From Calendula officinalis (lineage: Eukaryota; Streptophyta; Magnoliopsida; Asterales; Asteraceae), in the NCBI GenBank assembly GCA_963853835.1, contig OY970823.1, positions 67,589,845 through 67,653,844 of the forward strand: a DNA stretch of 64,000 nt. Reading direction: 5' to 3'. A model generated the notes under the pieces. That model was not told the DNA's origin. It saw only the letters and a list, made by a program, of their open reading frames with translations, and made no database searches. Each line of letters starts with the position of its first letter. Within the stretch, counting starts at the first letter, position 1. Shown here in pieces: positions 38,760-50,163 of this stretch. The translations under genes were made by a program, and so were the position numbers.

Positions 38760-39366
38760 TAATAAACTAAGAGTCTGATTGATATTTGCTAACTGAATTC
38801 GTGCTAACTGAGTTAGTTGTTAATTGAGTTCAGAGTATGTTAGTTGCTGACTAAGTTAGTTGTTGATTGAGTTAGTTGTTCAGGATCTCTGACAGAATCC
38901 AAGTCTTTATTCTTTTGGAACGAATTAGCGAATTAGTCTGGACCGAGTCCGACATGCTGACCGAGTCTGATGAAATGTGAGGTTATCAAACATGCCGTAA
39001 CTCTAATCCCATTTATACCTCAACCGGATTCAAAAGATTAAGTAATTGATGCATAACAAGTTGCTTAATCTATGGATTTTGTTTGAAAATGCATGTTCTA
39101 GGGTCTAACCTCTACCCTAGTTAAACATTTACATAACTTTGTTAAAAAGATAGTAAGAAGTGTTCATGTTAGATCACCATAAAACGTTGTTACTTGTTGA
39201 AAGTTATGACAAAGTTAGACATAAATGAAAAGAGAAATGGTTATGTCATATGGATGTACCTGTACTACTATAATGATGCCAACTAACAAATCATTATGAT
39301 TGATGGTCTATGTGATTATGAAGGAGCAAATTTTAATAATTATGATTAAGTTAATCCTAATGCTAA

Positions 39367-42361
39367 TTAAGTAGCTGGTGGTGGGCCCTCGTTATCTGCT
39401 TGAGCAGGTGGTTGTGCACTTGAAGAGCTTTGTTGTTTTGCTGGTTTATACCTTTTAAACAACGTTTCTTTCTTTTCCTTCCACCATTCTTCTGCCTGCT
39501 GTGCATTAAACCTTCTTTTGCTGCACAAATATTGTGCACAATTTAAATTCCTATATCTATATGAATGACAAATCAATTAATCTGTTACAAGTACCTGAAT
39601 CTAACTCGTTTGAATATTTTGGTATCATCTGTTAGTTGAAGCATTGTTACATAAACACCCGGTTCATATTGTTCAACTACTTCTTTTACTTCCTCATTTC
39701 TTGGATCCTTAACCACTCCTGAGCTACTACTTTCTTCTGTTGCTTTTCCCTCTGCCACATCAGCATCCTGAGTTGACTTATTGGCCTTACCAGTATCTTC
39801 ATTTTGACGGTGTTTCTTTCTTTTGACTTTACTAGATGAAGAGCTTTGTTCGGGTTGATCTGATTGCACATCACTTTCATAAGTTTTGATGCAGTCATTG
39901 GCTTTATCGGTTAATGATTTCAAGGTTTCATCATTGGAGATTTCAGGTGGTAGTTTTTCTGTTAATTCGCTTAACTGATAACAGAAACAGTAAAATCACA
40001 AGCTCGTTGACTTTTTTGAATTGTCAAATAGTAGTAATATTTGACTTTAAGATCAAGGGGCATTACATTACCTGAGATAATATGCATTTGAATGCATCCA
40101 CAACAAGGGTACAGCTGGCAGTTCTTTTTGCAACTAATGACTCAGCTTGTTTAACAGCATTCTGCAGTTTCTGATTATCTGAATCTTGTTTATCACATTT
40201 TTGCTTCAAATGTTTCACCTATCATGAAACAAAAAGAACATGTATAACCACCCTAATCATTATAAATTGAGTTAATTTCATGAATGGTCATTTAACTGAC
40301 CATATATTGCAACTTTGATAGTAATTTGTTTTTCAAAATTACAAACTCATTACTTTATGTATCATTTTATTGCATGGATAATCATTTTTAAACAGTATAT
40401 GTGGTTAGTAAAAGGATAATTTTATTGCATGGAAGACGTTTGAAAGGATTGTCCATGCAATAAAACAGTACATAAACACAAAAGTTGAAATATATGTTCA
40501 GTTAAAAGACTATTTATGAAATATAATATCATTTGAGTGTACTACAAACATAAATAAGTCCTACTTGGTTCTGCAATGTGGACACTTCTTTGTTCAAACC
40601 TTCATTCGACTTCTTAAGACCATCGACCTTACTCGGTGGACCAGCAGGCGGAGGATTTGGTCTTTTTGAATAAGACGAAACGGGCTTCTGAGGCTGCTTA
40701 TATGGTGGAACCCAAGGAGTCATTGTACTAGGTTTCGGGAACGCAACGTCTTTTAAATTCTGAGAGCATGGAACTTGTGAGGTTCTTGTTACTGAAACAG
40801 AATCATTTTTTGACCCGTATTTTCCTTGGGAAATCAGAGGTCTTGAAATCCTTTTTGGGATGAACTTTTTATTAAATGCAGGGATATTACTATTATTAAT
40901 GTTACTGTTATTATTATTGCGAGTTTCAGCAGCTTTTTTAAGTTTTACATAACAATTATCACAAACGCGATGCGGTTTTCCCGGAATTGGAGCTAATGCT
41001 GCTTTTAGCTCTTTTCGTGAGCTACAACCGTGACAATGTACAAGTCCACAATTGTAACAATTATGTCGTTTTCTAGTAAAACCGAATTGTTGTCTACAAC
41101 CATGACAAACCGATTGCTCAACAACACCCGATACCCATTTATGAACACAAATACTTGCAGTAAAATTCGCACCACAAGATAAACTTCTCACAAGCCGATC
41201 TTTAAACGATTCAACTAAAGTTGGCGTGCTTCGGTCTTCTAAATCCCCGTGCCCTAATCTCCCATTTGCACCTTTTCCCCAAGTGAATACTTCACTTCTT
41301 GATGTTAAACAAGCCACGTGGTAGGCCCCACACGCGATTTCTTCTACAAATTCGCCTACTAATTTGTCTTGTACCAAACACGGTGTTTTTCCGTCTGATT
41401 GTGGGTTACCGAGCTGCCCGTGGGCAGTGCTGCCCATGGTGTATACATGACCGGAAGTTGTGAGTCCAACTGTCATGCTATGCCCGCATGCTAATTGGTG
41501 GAAATTGTAATCCATTAAAGATGATATACAAGTTGGTTGTGTGTAAGTTTGTTTGTTTCCGTGACCCAAACGGCATTTATCTCCGTCTCCCCAAGTGAAA
41601 AGCTTTTTAGATGTCGAATGTCGAGTTTGTTGGTTTATGATTTCTACAATTGCTGCAGTGTGCCAAACGCCACATGCGACTTTAAACGTTTTTAATCCGG
41701 ATAAATTCGCAACCTCTTTTGGGATTTTAACGTTTTCTCTATCCCCGTGTCCTAACGCCCCATAAGTCCCGTCACCAAACGTGTACAATTTCCGTTCAAC
41801 AGTTACTAATGCTGAATGCCAATTTCCACACGCGATTGATGAAACTTGGATTCCTTCTAACGGGCCCGAAACCCGTTTCGGTATCCAATGGCTGACATCT
41901 GTCCCATGGCCAAGAAGACCAGCATTGTGGGCCCCATCACCCCACGTGTACAAATCACCAGATGAAGATACAGCACATGTGTGATGCTCGCCACACGAAA
42001 CAGAGTCAACAGTAGTGACTGAAAGGAATTCCACAAGGCGTGGTCGATCAACGTTTTGGTCAACTCCGTGACCGAGTCGACCACCGGATTCTTCCCCACA
42101 TGTGAGGATCTCACCTTGTTTTGTTACAAGAGCAAAATGTCGAACACCACACGCGATTTGTTGTACATCTATAACTACATCTGATTCCAATAACTTAGGA
42201 GTGTAAACATCGGTTGAAGTATTATCAAAACAAACTTTTCCCCAAAGGTAAACATCTCCTAATGATTCTATGTCATCTGGTCCAGAATTAAGAGTTGAGC
42301 AACTAGGAGTGTTTGAAACACTTATTCGGTGATTATCTGCACAACTTGTTCTTACTTGCAT
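39367..42361 (-). CDS. RCC1-FYVE-BRX protein (PRAF family) lacking its PH domain
   Basis: PRAF proteins are plant-specific: PH, RCC1 beta-propeller (Ran-GEF-like), FYVE zinc finger and BRX domain. Four coding exons give 825 residues: 40565-42361, 40072-40218, 39595-39974, 39367-39520. RCC1-type repeats (GHG, CG-H) fill about 34-405. A FYVE-type zinc finger spans about 410-475, with Cys419, 422, 435, 438, 443, 446, 467 and 470 and the plant motif RKRHNCYNCG. A coiled coil follows (about 575-640). BRX is near 725-780 (EVVEQYEPGVYVTM, SKRRFNAQQAEEWW). ATG 42361 sits at MQVRTSCADN, where PRAF relatives are mid-protein, just before DDIESLGDVYLWG. An in-frame TAA precedes it, so this is the first ATG. 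The PH exons are absent although a relic of exon 1 remains near 42803-42850. BRX and RCC1 parts look intact, so a PH-less protein could still be made; expression is unknown. Confidence 0.9.
40269..40524. mobile_element. Mutator-like MITE in a PRAF intron
   Basis: GAGTTAATTTCATGAATGGTC at the left (core TTAATTTCATGAATGG) and GACTATTTATGAAATATAAT at the right. It is related to the NDR-intron element at 8916-9140. It lies between exons ending at 40565 and starting at 40218 and spares both splice sites. Confidence 0.6.
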
Positions 42362-42802
42362 GTTTGCACGTTCAGATTAACCGGCTACCTTATTTCAATG
42401 CAGTGAGTGCCTTCAAAGAGGGTAAAATGAATTACACTTACAGAATTAAGATAAGTTATGAGGTTTACAAGCTATATTAAAAGTAATATCAAGAAGTGGA
42501 AATTAAGAATGTTATCAAACTACTGGATTGACATGATTTTGGCCATGTTATAGAACAATTAACTACGAGACTATCTTATATGAGAAGAAGAAAAAAACAC
42601 CATTTTATATGAGCATTGCATCATAATTTCGCCTGGTTAGCTTATTTATAATTAGATACAATAATTATCGTAAAACATAAGAAACATTTTCCACAAATTT
42701 ATGAGTTTCCGTCTATATCTATCCTAATTTCAAAATCGAAAGCATTTTGATATACGATTTAAAGTTTCTCACAAACTGATATATGATAGTGGGAGACAGA
42801 AC

Positions 42803-42850
42803 CTGTTGAATATCACGGTCAGGATAGCCACAAGTAGAAGGATCTTCTCT
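42803..42850 (-). pseudogene. Relic of PRAF exon 1 (before the PH domain)
   Basis: On the minus strand this stretch reads EDPSTCGYPDRDIQQ and then a GT donor, as at the N-terminus of PRAF proteins (xDRDIxQALIALKKG). The codon before it has no ATG, and a TAG lies 9 codons or fewer upstream in frame, so it can no longer start translation. The next exons, which would encode the PH domain, are missing between here and 42361. It may now be an untranslated first exon. Confidence 0.75.
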
Positions 42851-42869
42851 GAGACGCTATCTTCTTCGC

Positions 42870-44300
42870 AACCATCCGCATAATAGTCTCATAGATTAAT
42901 CCAATACAATCCGATATTCTTCTTCTTTAACCTATTATCAACTTGAATCCGTCCCCAATTTCTTCATATCTTCAGAAAATAAATAATAATTGATGTCCTT
43001 TCCATCCCCCAATCATACAGATCACGAATTGAGCTTACGGAAAACCTAATTCACGATAATACATTAGAAACGCCAAATAATATCGAGAATGCGTGTGAAT
43101 TTCTGCTTAATTTTGTGACATTTGAAGAGAAATTAATAAAGGAAATGGAGGAGATAAAGGAGAAGAAGTTTAAACAGAAATTGAAGCGATAAAGGCGGGT
43201 TTATTTAGCACTCGGATCATATATGTAACTACCTTACAAAAATTGCCTTCACAAGATTAAATTACATAAATAGTCCCTCAGGCATCACCATAGTCATCAA
43301 TGGGCCCGGTTTTTTGCTCAAATACTTCATTTGCTTGTTCAGGCTAGGTTGACAATCGAATTCCTAGTTTTTTACGTAAAGATTTTCTGATATTCTTCAT
43401 ACTCTCAGATTTTGAGTGTTGAAATCCACATACTATAAGTTTTTCGTATAGTTTTGTTCTCTCATAGTTTTGTGGAAATCGTGTATCCATAATACAATGC
43501 CTAAATTGGTTAATATATTTCTCAATAACCTTGGATGGGTTACCGCTCGTGGCGTGGTGGCATGGTCAAACCTCAAGCTTACGTATCCTAAGATGTAATT
43601 TAAGACGACAATTTTATGTATATATTATAAGTATATATATATATATATACAGTTATACTAACAAATATAGGAAAAATGCATAATTATAAATTTATAACAT
43701 AATTCATTAATTTTTTTCTTAATTTTCGCTCATATCCAACCACCCTTATAACTAAATAACTATATATATATTTGGTCATATGGTTGTTGGTTGTATACCT
43801 TTAATACATCTTAAAAACACAGCATATAATAGGTAAAGGTAAGTCAAGTTAGATTTTAGCATATGCGAAGCCTTACATCCAAGCTTTGGACCATTGTGTG
43901 ACGACATGATCAAGTTATAAGACACGGGGAAGCAAATGAGAGCTTTTTAGAATCATCATTTTAATACTTATATTTTGACTACTTTATATTATGATAGTTT
44001 GCTACTTGATAAATTCACATGCAAGAAACACTATTTCTCTTGTCTAGTCATTGCATAAATTGGTCACTTAAAGCATGATATATGGTTATGCGAATTAGAG
44101 GTTTAATAGTTCAATGACTAGGTATGTGATAAAAAGAATACAGTGATACACCTTTTCAGCTATTCTGTTATTTCTATTGTTCGAGTTTGGATAAAAATTA
44201 AATAATTTATTCTGATAATCCCATACTACATTTTAACAAAACCAAACACTACTTCAAATATATGCATTAAAAAAAATGTAATAGTCAAACAGCAGAATCT
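42870..44300. other. PRAF promoter and intergenic DNA
   Basis: The stretch from 42.87 to about 43.2 kb probably holds the leader and promoter of the PRAF gene. The rest, to the end of the F-box gene, shows no gene. A TATATATATATATA run is at about 43.64 kb. From about 43.96 kb it is homologous to 53.35 kb onward (see the F-box duplication). Confidence 0.5.
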
Positions 44301-44301
44301 G

Positions 44302-46025
44302 TTATATCCCCCAGCTCAGTTTCAATACTTGCCACTGGCTATCATCAATGTGGTTAAGTAACAGACTCTTCATCCCTTCAAACAGAGAACATAACCGAGC
44401 CTTCACAGCTACTCTCAACCCCTCAGGTATCATTTCCATAACAGATTTAATGTCATAACCCATTGCACGGATGACTTCATAATTCAGATTCTTACTCTCA
44501 ACCAGAGCTGCAAGTTCTTCCATTTTGTACTCAGTCATATGTGACATCAATTTTTCATACTTAAACTCCAGTTCCTCCAACATTCTCTTCTGCTTTGCAA
44601 TATCTTCATCTTGCATTTGTATTTTGGCCTTTTGCTCTACAATAACTTCATCTTGCATTTGTTTTTCTTCTTGCAACTTGGCCATCTTCTTAAATACCGT
44701 GTCATCAGGGATCTCTTCCCTTGATCTCTTCTGTGGCACCTTCAGATTACTCAAAAGAATTGTTCATTTTTTCATGAATAGATATATATGAAAATAATAA
44801 CTACATACCTGAGGAAAATCCATGATGAAAGTGGCACTTCGAGAGCTCTCAAGCAAGTAATTTCTGACTTTAAGGGGTATTGTTGGTATACGCCCATTTT
44901 GCTTCTTTGTCATCATATTTATCTTCAAAAACTTCAACTTATTGAATGGGCAAGGTTCGTGAGCAAGTCGACCCAGGTGTGATGAGAGAGCCTTGATAAC
45001 ATAATATGCAAACAAACACGCAATGAAAATAATATAGAAAAGGTTAAGATATATGCAATAAAGTGATACGCAAAATCATAACATACCTTAACAATTTTCA
45101 CATCAAGGATCAGAGATTTAGCACTATGGAGTATCTGGAACAAATCCAGAAGTCTGTCACCATGTCTAAACTTAAAGCCACTGGGTTCTGATGAGAGATT
45201 CACTTTCTCTAGAGAATTGAAGCCCTTTGTAGACAAAGGCAAAAACATAGTTTGGAACATGGCGAAAGCATTTGGATGTTTGTTGACACATGCTACCAGA
45301 TTCTTAAGTTGAGGAGCAACTACTTCAAAAACCTTTGGAAATGTGACAGAATCTGTAATTGTGAGATTAAGTAGTTGTGGGGCACACACCGTAAATATCT
45401 CCAACTTATGCATTTGTAACCCGTGTAAAGTAAGGTCCTTTAAGTTCACACACTTGGAAAAAAGACTGACACTTTTATCTCCACCACCAACTAAACACAT
45501 ATTACTCAAATTTAGAGTTTCTAAAGCCGGAAAATCCCAAGCTGAAATTGGTATGTTGGAATTCCCTGAGGAATGTGCATAATTAAGGGTGAGATGCTTG
45601 AGAGTAGGAGATCTGAAAAGATATTGTGGAAGCTCGTGGTGTTGACAGCTGTGCCATATCAAAGTAAGTTGGCTAACATTATACAAGTTCGCATAGTTTA
45701 CAATATCTTTAACGAAAAATTGGGTGGTTGGTCCAGTGAATGCAAGCTCAACTGTAGAAAGTTTGGTTCGATTGTTACGATGAGATAGTGCATGCTTCAC
45801 AAATTTGGTAAATCGAGACTTAGTAATGAACATTCGACTGTTTAAGTTAAGCCGCGTAATTGAAGTCCAAATATTCTTCCATTTTTTAGACAAAGTACAA
45901 GTCTGAACAGCATATTTCAAGTCAAGGAAAGAGAGAATGCCGAGAATAGCATCATGGGGCAAGTTGCTTATTCTATCTTCTTCTACAGTGATGTTTGATC
46001 TATCAATTTCATGTACCAATTCCAT
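44302..46025 (-). CDS. F-box/LRR protein with C-terminal coiled coil
   Basis: F-box proteins are the substrate receptors of SCF ubiquitin ligases. Three exons give 519 residues: 45087-46025, 44809-44991, 44302-44739. The start is the ATG at 46025, directly after a CAG acceptor, so a leader intron is likely. The F-box is at about 18-53 (RISNLPHDAILGILSFLDLK and SKKWKNIW). Leu-rich repeats follow through about 310. Exon 2 looks like an FBD-type segment. Exon 3 adds a basic start (VPQKRSREE), a heptad-rich coiled coil at about 393-450 (KLQEEKQMQDEVIVEQKAKI, then QMQDEDIAKQKRMLEELE) and a helical end. This coiled-coil tail is unusual for F-box/LRR proteins. Exon 3 uses the AAG|GTGCC acceptor, conserved in the decayed copy; the nearer AG would give a stop. 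Confidence 0.88.
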
Positions 46026-46794
46026 CTGCAATTTGGTAAAAAAGTAGCTGTTGTAGTGTGCATTAGTAAAAGTATTTAGTAGAATAATAATAAGATTTAA
46101 TCTTATATTGAAAAGGAGATATGAACATTTTCAACCTAGCATGATGAATTGAAGAAAAAATATGAAGGGAAGTGAAAGATATAAAAAACCACACTAACAA
46201 TAATTGTGGATTTACAACCTCTGCATCCGTAAATCATAATGCAGATGAATGAATCAGAGTTGCAGTAATTATCACTACAAATAGAACTGAGCATTAAACT
46301 GTTTATCTTAAATTACCAGTCCTAATGCACACAGATGATGATTATTACGATCATGAATGCATGATTACATGTTTTCTGCAACAAAATTAAACAAGGTATA
46401 TGGAATGCGAACTTAGGGTTTAAATATAAATTTTTTTAGCAGCCAGAAAGAGCGCTTAGATTTAATTAGAAATCAATGAACGAAAAGAAACTAGAATAAT
46501 CGAATCGATCCATTAGAGAAAGAATAATCTGACCTTACGTATTGAAATTCGCTAGTGGAGGTTAACTAGAGAGAAAATCGTATCCATGACGAGTTTTGCG
46601 TTCGGATTGCATACTCTTAAAATTGCTTTTATAGGGGATGTTTGGGTTGGCTAATTATTAACACGACTTATTATATTATATATCTACCCTGTATAATGCG
46701 TTTAGGGGGGGTAAGGGCATTATGGGAATTACGTTATGGGATTAAAGGCATTATGGAAATTACATTAATTCAAGGAAAAGGTGCCCTCTTTCTT
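46026..46794 (-). other. Leader and promoter of the F-box gene
   Basis: It probably contains a leader intron and a first exon near 46.5-46.57 kb, because homology with the decayed copy extends to about 46618. Beyond that a short AT-rich stretch runs up to the Mutator-like element. Confidence 0.4.
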
Positions 46795-47621
46795 CGAGTT
46801 TTATAGAAGATCATTGTATATCCAAAAAGTATTTAATAAATGACAGTACTTTTCAAAATATTTATAAAAAGATCTTTTTAAGATTTTCTTTAATTAGACA
46901 TTTTTTTTATTTTCTTTAGCTTGCATTTGTTTATTTCGTTTACCATACGTCCACACCTTTTTTTTAAATAATTTTTTTTGCTTTCTAAATTAACTCCAAT
47001 TTAAAATATGACAGCTATCTACTAACAAATACAAAAAATCAAAAAAATAGAATCAAAACATAAATAAGACCAAACACGATACCCCGGGTCGTTGGGTCGC
47101 CGAGTCAACCCTGGTCGCCGGTTTTCATAATACTCATCCAGATTGAACCGGGTCGAATTTAAGCGTAAACCCGTTGAGTTTTGACCCGCACTATTACCGG
47201 GTCCCGGTTAAAACGGATGAACCGGCCGACTCGACCCGGGTTATAAACACATTTGTGATTATTTTTAGAATATAATATTAGTTAGATTGTGTATTTTTGC
47301 ATATTATTTGATGAACAATTGTTTTAATGGAGAATGATTTTTTGTGTTTGGTCTTTTTTATATTTTGGTTCTATCTATTTTTATTTATATTTGGTATTTG
47401 TTAGTAGATAGTTGTCGTATTTTAATTTGGAGTTAAATTAGAAAGACAAAAAAAAAAGGTGTGGGCGTGTGGTAAAAGAAATAAACGAATGCAAGCTAAA
47501 AAATAAAAATAGAGGGCTGGGTAAAAACAATTCCTTAAAAGACTCCTTTTAACAAATATTTTGAAAAGTACCATCATTTATTAAATATTTTTTAAAAATA
47601 CTATGATCTCTTAAAAAACTC
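46795..47621. mobile_element. Mutator-like element with about 285-bp TIRs, 827 bp
   Basis: The two arms (46.8-47.08 and 47.34-47.62 kb) are inverted copies over about 285 bases, with shared tracts such as TTGCATTTGTTTATTTCGTT at the left. CTCTTTCTT occurs exactly at 46786-46794 and 47622-47630, a perfect 9-bp target duplication. The middle is a CCGGGT/GACCCGG-rich repeat that also occurs near 62.4-63.0 kb. No transposase. Confidence 0.85.
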
Positions 47622-47866
47622 CTCTTTCTTGATTCTTCAACTAATCACCCTCTTTCTTCATGCTTCTCCCAATGGTCATCTACTCCTTTCAACCGTAACC
47701 GGTGCCTCCCCAACCGTCTATCTTTCAACCGGAACTTCCCCAAATCGTCACCACCATTCGTATCACATCAATTTGTTACAGATTCATCCAGATTTCACTC
47801 TTTTATTAATGAATAGAATGAAATTTGTTACAGTATATAAGACGAGTTTGTTAAAGAGTTTGGCCA

Positions 47867-47895
47867 CACCAAACAGAAACAGAAACAGAAACAGA
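47867..47895 (+). repeat. ACAGAA short tandem repeat in the leader
   Basis: About four units of ACAGAA just before the ATG of the next gene. Confidence 0.7.
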
Positions 47896-47908
47896 AATTC
47901 AAATTGAA

Positions 47909-48698
47909 ATGAGTATCCAACTCCAACCACCACCTTCTTCCACCACCGGAAACAATCTGACCGGTTTCACCACATCTCCGATGACGCCAACTACTCACAC
48001 CATCAGCAATACCAACGCCGTTCAAACTTCCACACCGGAATCACGTCTTGCCGCCAGTCTCAGCGGTATAATCTTCAACATTCCGTCAACGTCTTTCCAA
48101 GACGCCGTAGCCACCACCAATCACAGCCCACTTCTCCGAGTTTTATCTGACGCTTCTGTCAATCAAGGTCCATCAACAATAATCACCACCACAACACCTC
48201 CAAAAATCCCCCAAAACAAGCCACCTCGCCGTGATGCGATGACAACCGATGATCAACAACCCCGGAGAACTAGGAAGAAGGCACCACTCCGGCGGGCAAT
48301 TTCTGAGACAACCGATCAGCAACCGCAAAAGAAAACGAAAACGCCACCGCCACAAGCTTCCCCAACTCCAACCGGAAAAGGAAGTTCTGAATCGGAGGTT
48401 AGTATCTGATTAATTAAGTGTTTGTTGTTGTAATTTAACAAATAAATCTTCAATTAATATTCAGCGATCGAGAAAAATGGAGGATGCTGTTAGAGAGATT
48501 GAACAGAGGTGTCGGGAAATGTTGGATGAAGAAGAAGATGTTGAAATTGATCAGCCTCAGAGCCAAGTGCAAGAAGAATGCGTGGGAGTGGAGCGAGATA
48601 AGAATGGCGATTTGAAATTTGATTTGAGCTGCTCCTGTGGTGAGCGTTTTGAAATCCTCATTAAACCCAATGGATACTGTTTTTACAAATTGACATAA
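47909..48698 (+). CDS. Unknown protein with a CSCGERFEI tail
   Basis: Two exons, 47909-48397 and 48465-48698, spliced at GAG|GTTAGT and TTCAG|CGATCG, give 240 residues in frame. The N-terminal two thirds is Thr/Ser/Pro-rich and looks disordered, with basic clusters that could be nuclear signals (RRTRKKAPLRR, KKTKTPPP). The C-terminus is ordered: KMEDAVREIEQRCREMLDEE, an acidic helix, then DLKFDLSCSCGERFEILIKP. The CSC motif hints at metal binding but two cysteines and one more are not enough to prove it. I recognise no family. Codon use and the clean splice suggest a real gene, perhaps lineage-specific. A Mutator-like element ends 290 bases upstream. Confidence 0.6.
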
Positions 48699-49968
48699 TC
48701 TTCATCCATGACTGCTGCATTCAAGTTTTGATGATGTTCTGGGTATCCGTTTTTCTTACTCACTTGTAATGACTTGTATTTTGTTGGTTGTTAGTAACAC
48801 ATTGTAATCGATCTTTTGACAAATAAACGTTTGCTAAAATTGTTCCTTTTGTGTAAGTTTCACTATCAAATCATTCACAAATGAAACTTTGTATCAATTT
48901 TCAATACTACTATTTTGGGCATTAATTATTTGTTTGATTTTTCCTTATGCGAGTGCCAACGATGGGCTTTGTTCGGTCAAAACTGATACCACTGGGTTAC
49001 ATCTTTCACACTTTGCTAAGTTCTGTTGGTGCTCTGTCTTTTGTCCAAGGAAGAAGAGATGAAAATGTGAGTTCTATTTGAATAAAGGTGGTATTTTATG
49101 TGAGTATATTAGTATTTTGTGTTTATGCGTATTTTGTTATTTGTTAGTATCCCATAAATAACACATTGTAATCTATTGGCAAAAATAAGAACAAAGGTTC
49201 TACTGTTTGCTAAAACTGTTCGGTTTAGCTAAGTTTCACTATGACCCGATTGAGAGGCCTACGAGAGAAAGAAAGACGGTTGAACGGTACATAGAGCTTT
49301 CTACTCCAAAACCGTTTTTTCAATTGAAATGTAATTGTTATAAAAACAAGCACAATAAGAGCCGCGCTCCGCTGCGGATTTTATGATTCGTTCGGGCACG
49401 ACGATCGTTTAATTTTGTGCTTTCTTTCACGACAATCGTGTTTTCCGACTGAAATCTGGATCAATTATGGCCATTTGTAGTGTTTATTAAATTAAGTACC
49501 CTTTTAATTGAAATATTTCGCCTGTTACGTTGTAATCCTTCTATATGGACCGGTCACAATTTGCGTTTGAACTTTGAAGTTATAATTGGTAAATGTTAAT
49601 GTATCAAAGATTCAACTTCTACGTTTCCTTTCTCTCATATTTATTAATTCGCATCAAATCTCAATTGACTTCCTATCTATCTACCTCGATATATCTACCT
49701 CTATATATTTTAAATTTAATTTGCCAACTTGTCCATTTAACACACTCTTATTGGCTAACAATGATGACATGTAAAAATGCCACCTGAAAGATCAAACCCT
49801 AACCACACTGCGTGCTGCAAGAAGGCCATCTCTCTCGTCTCCTTTCTCCTTCGTCCACAAACCCTAACGATTGATTCAATTCCTTCATTTTCAATGAATT
49901 AAAGCCGGAATTTAATTTCATCGCAACAACAAAAATTCACGATCTTCTTCAAACCCTAGCACGATCTC
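48699..49968. other. Downstream region, no recognised gene
   Basis: No gene. A GC-rich hairpin-like CCGCGCTCCGCTGCGG is at about 49362-49378. From about 49.80 to 49.97 kb the pyrimidine-rich sequence ending CTAGCACGATCTC looks like a leader of the FIP1-like fragment. Confidence 0.4.
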
Positions 49969-50163
49969 ATGGAAGATGATAATGAGTTCGTTGATCTATA
50001 CACCGATGTACTCCAGCCTCTTCAGATGTCATCTGCTCTTCCACAACCTCCGATACAATTGATTAGCCGTTCGATCGATCTCAATTATAGAATTCCCAGC
50101 GATGATGAGGAGATTCTGTTTGGTTCTAAGAGTAAATGTAATTCCCAGCGAGCTGCAACGTAG
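49969..50163 (+). pseudogene. FIP1[V]-like 5' gene fragment
   Basis: The frame starts MEDDNEFVDLYTDVLQPLQ and contains RSIDLNYRIPSDDEE. In plants FIP1[V], a subunit of the mRNA polyadenylation complex (CPSF), begins with a similar MEEDDEFGDLYxDVL and RSIDLNLR. A stop follows at residue 65 whereas the real protein exceeds 1000 residues. The sequence downstream belongs to something else, so this is a fragment. The assignment rests on about 30 residues. Confidence 0.55.

Larger units (their letters stand above)
35690..38990. other. MITE-rich insertion zone
   Basis: It holds the Stowaway at 35988, the CACATGTG element at 36.4-37.17 kb, the TIR element at 38.19-38.59 kb and the 47-bp Stowaway at 38713. 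A lone Stowaway-type fragment (CTCTCTCCGTCCCAC) is near 38060. Short words such as TTAGTTGTTGATTGAGTTAG at 38.8-38.88 kb make a small tandem repeat. No gene. Confidence 0.6.
32252..39980. repeat. Segmental duplication unit 2 (E3 ligase gene + full PRAF 3' part)
   Basis: The second copy of the block described for 26180-31800. The left part is homologous up to about 35675 and the right part from about 38998. The intervening 3.3 kb is mostly transposon insertions not present in unit 1. Confidence 0.85.

Noticed and set aside
44754..44764. Start of F-box exon 3 at the nearer AG
   Set aside because: That acceptor would put a TAA directly in frame; the AAG before GTGCC keeps the frame and is conserved in the decayed copy.
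49362..49378. CCGCGCTCCGCTGCGG hairpin as a possible Helitron 3' end
   Set aside because: No CTRR end close behind it and no matching TC start was found; kept only as a search hint.
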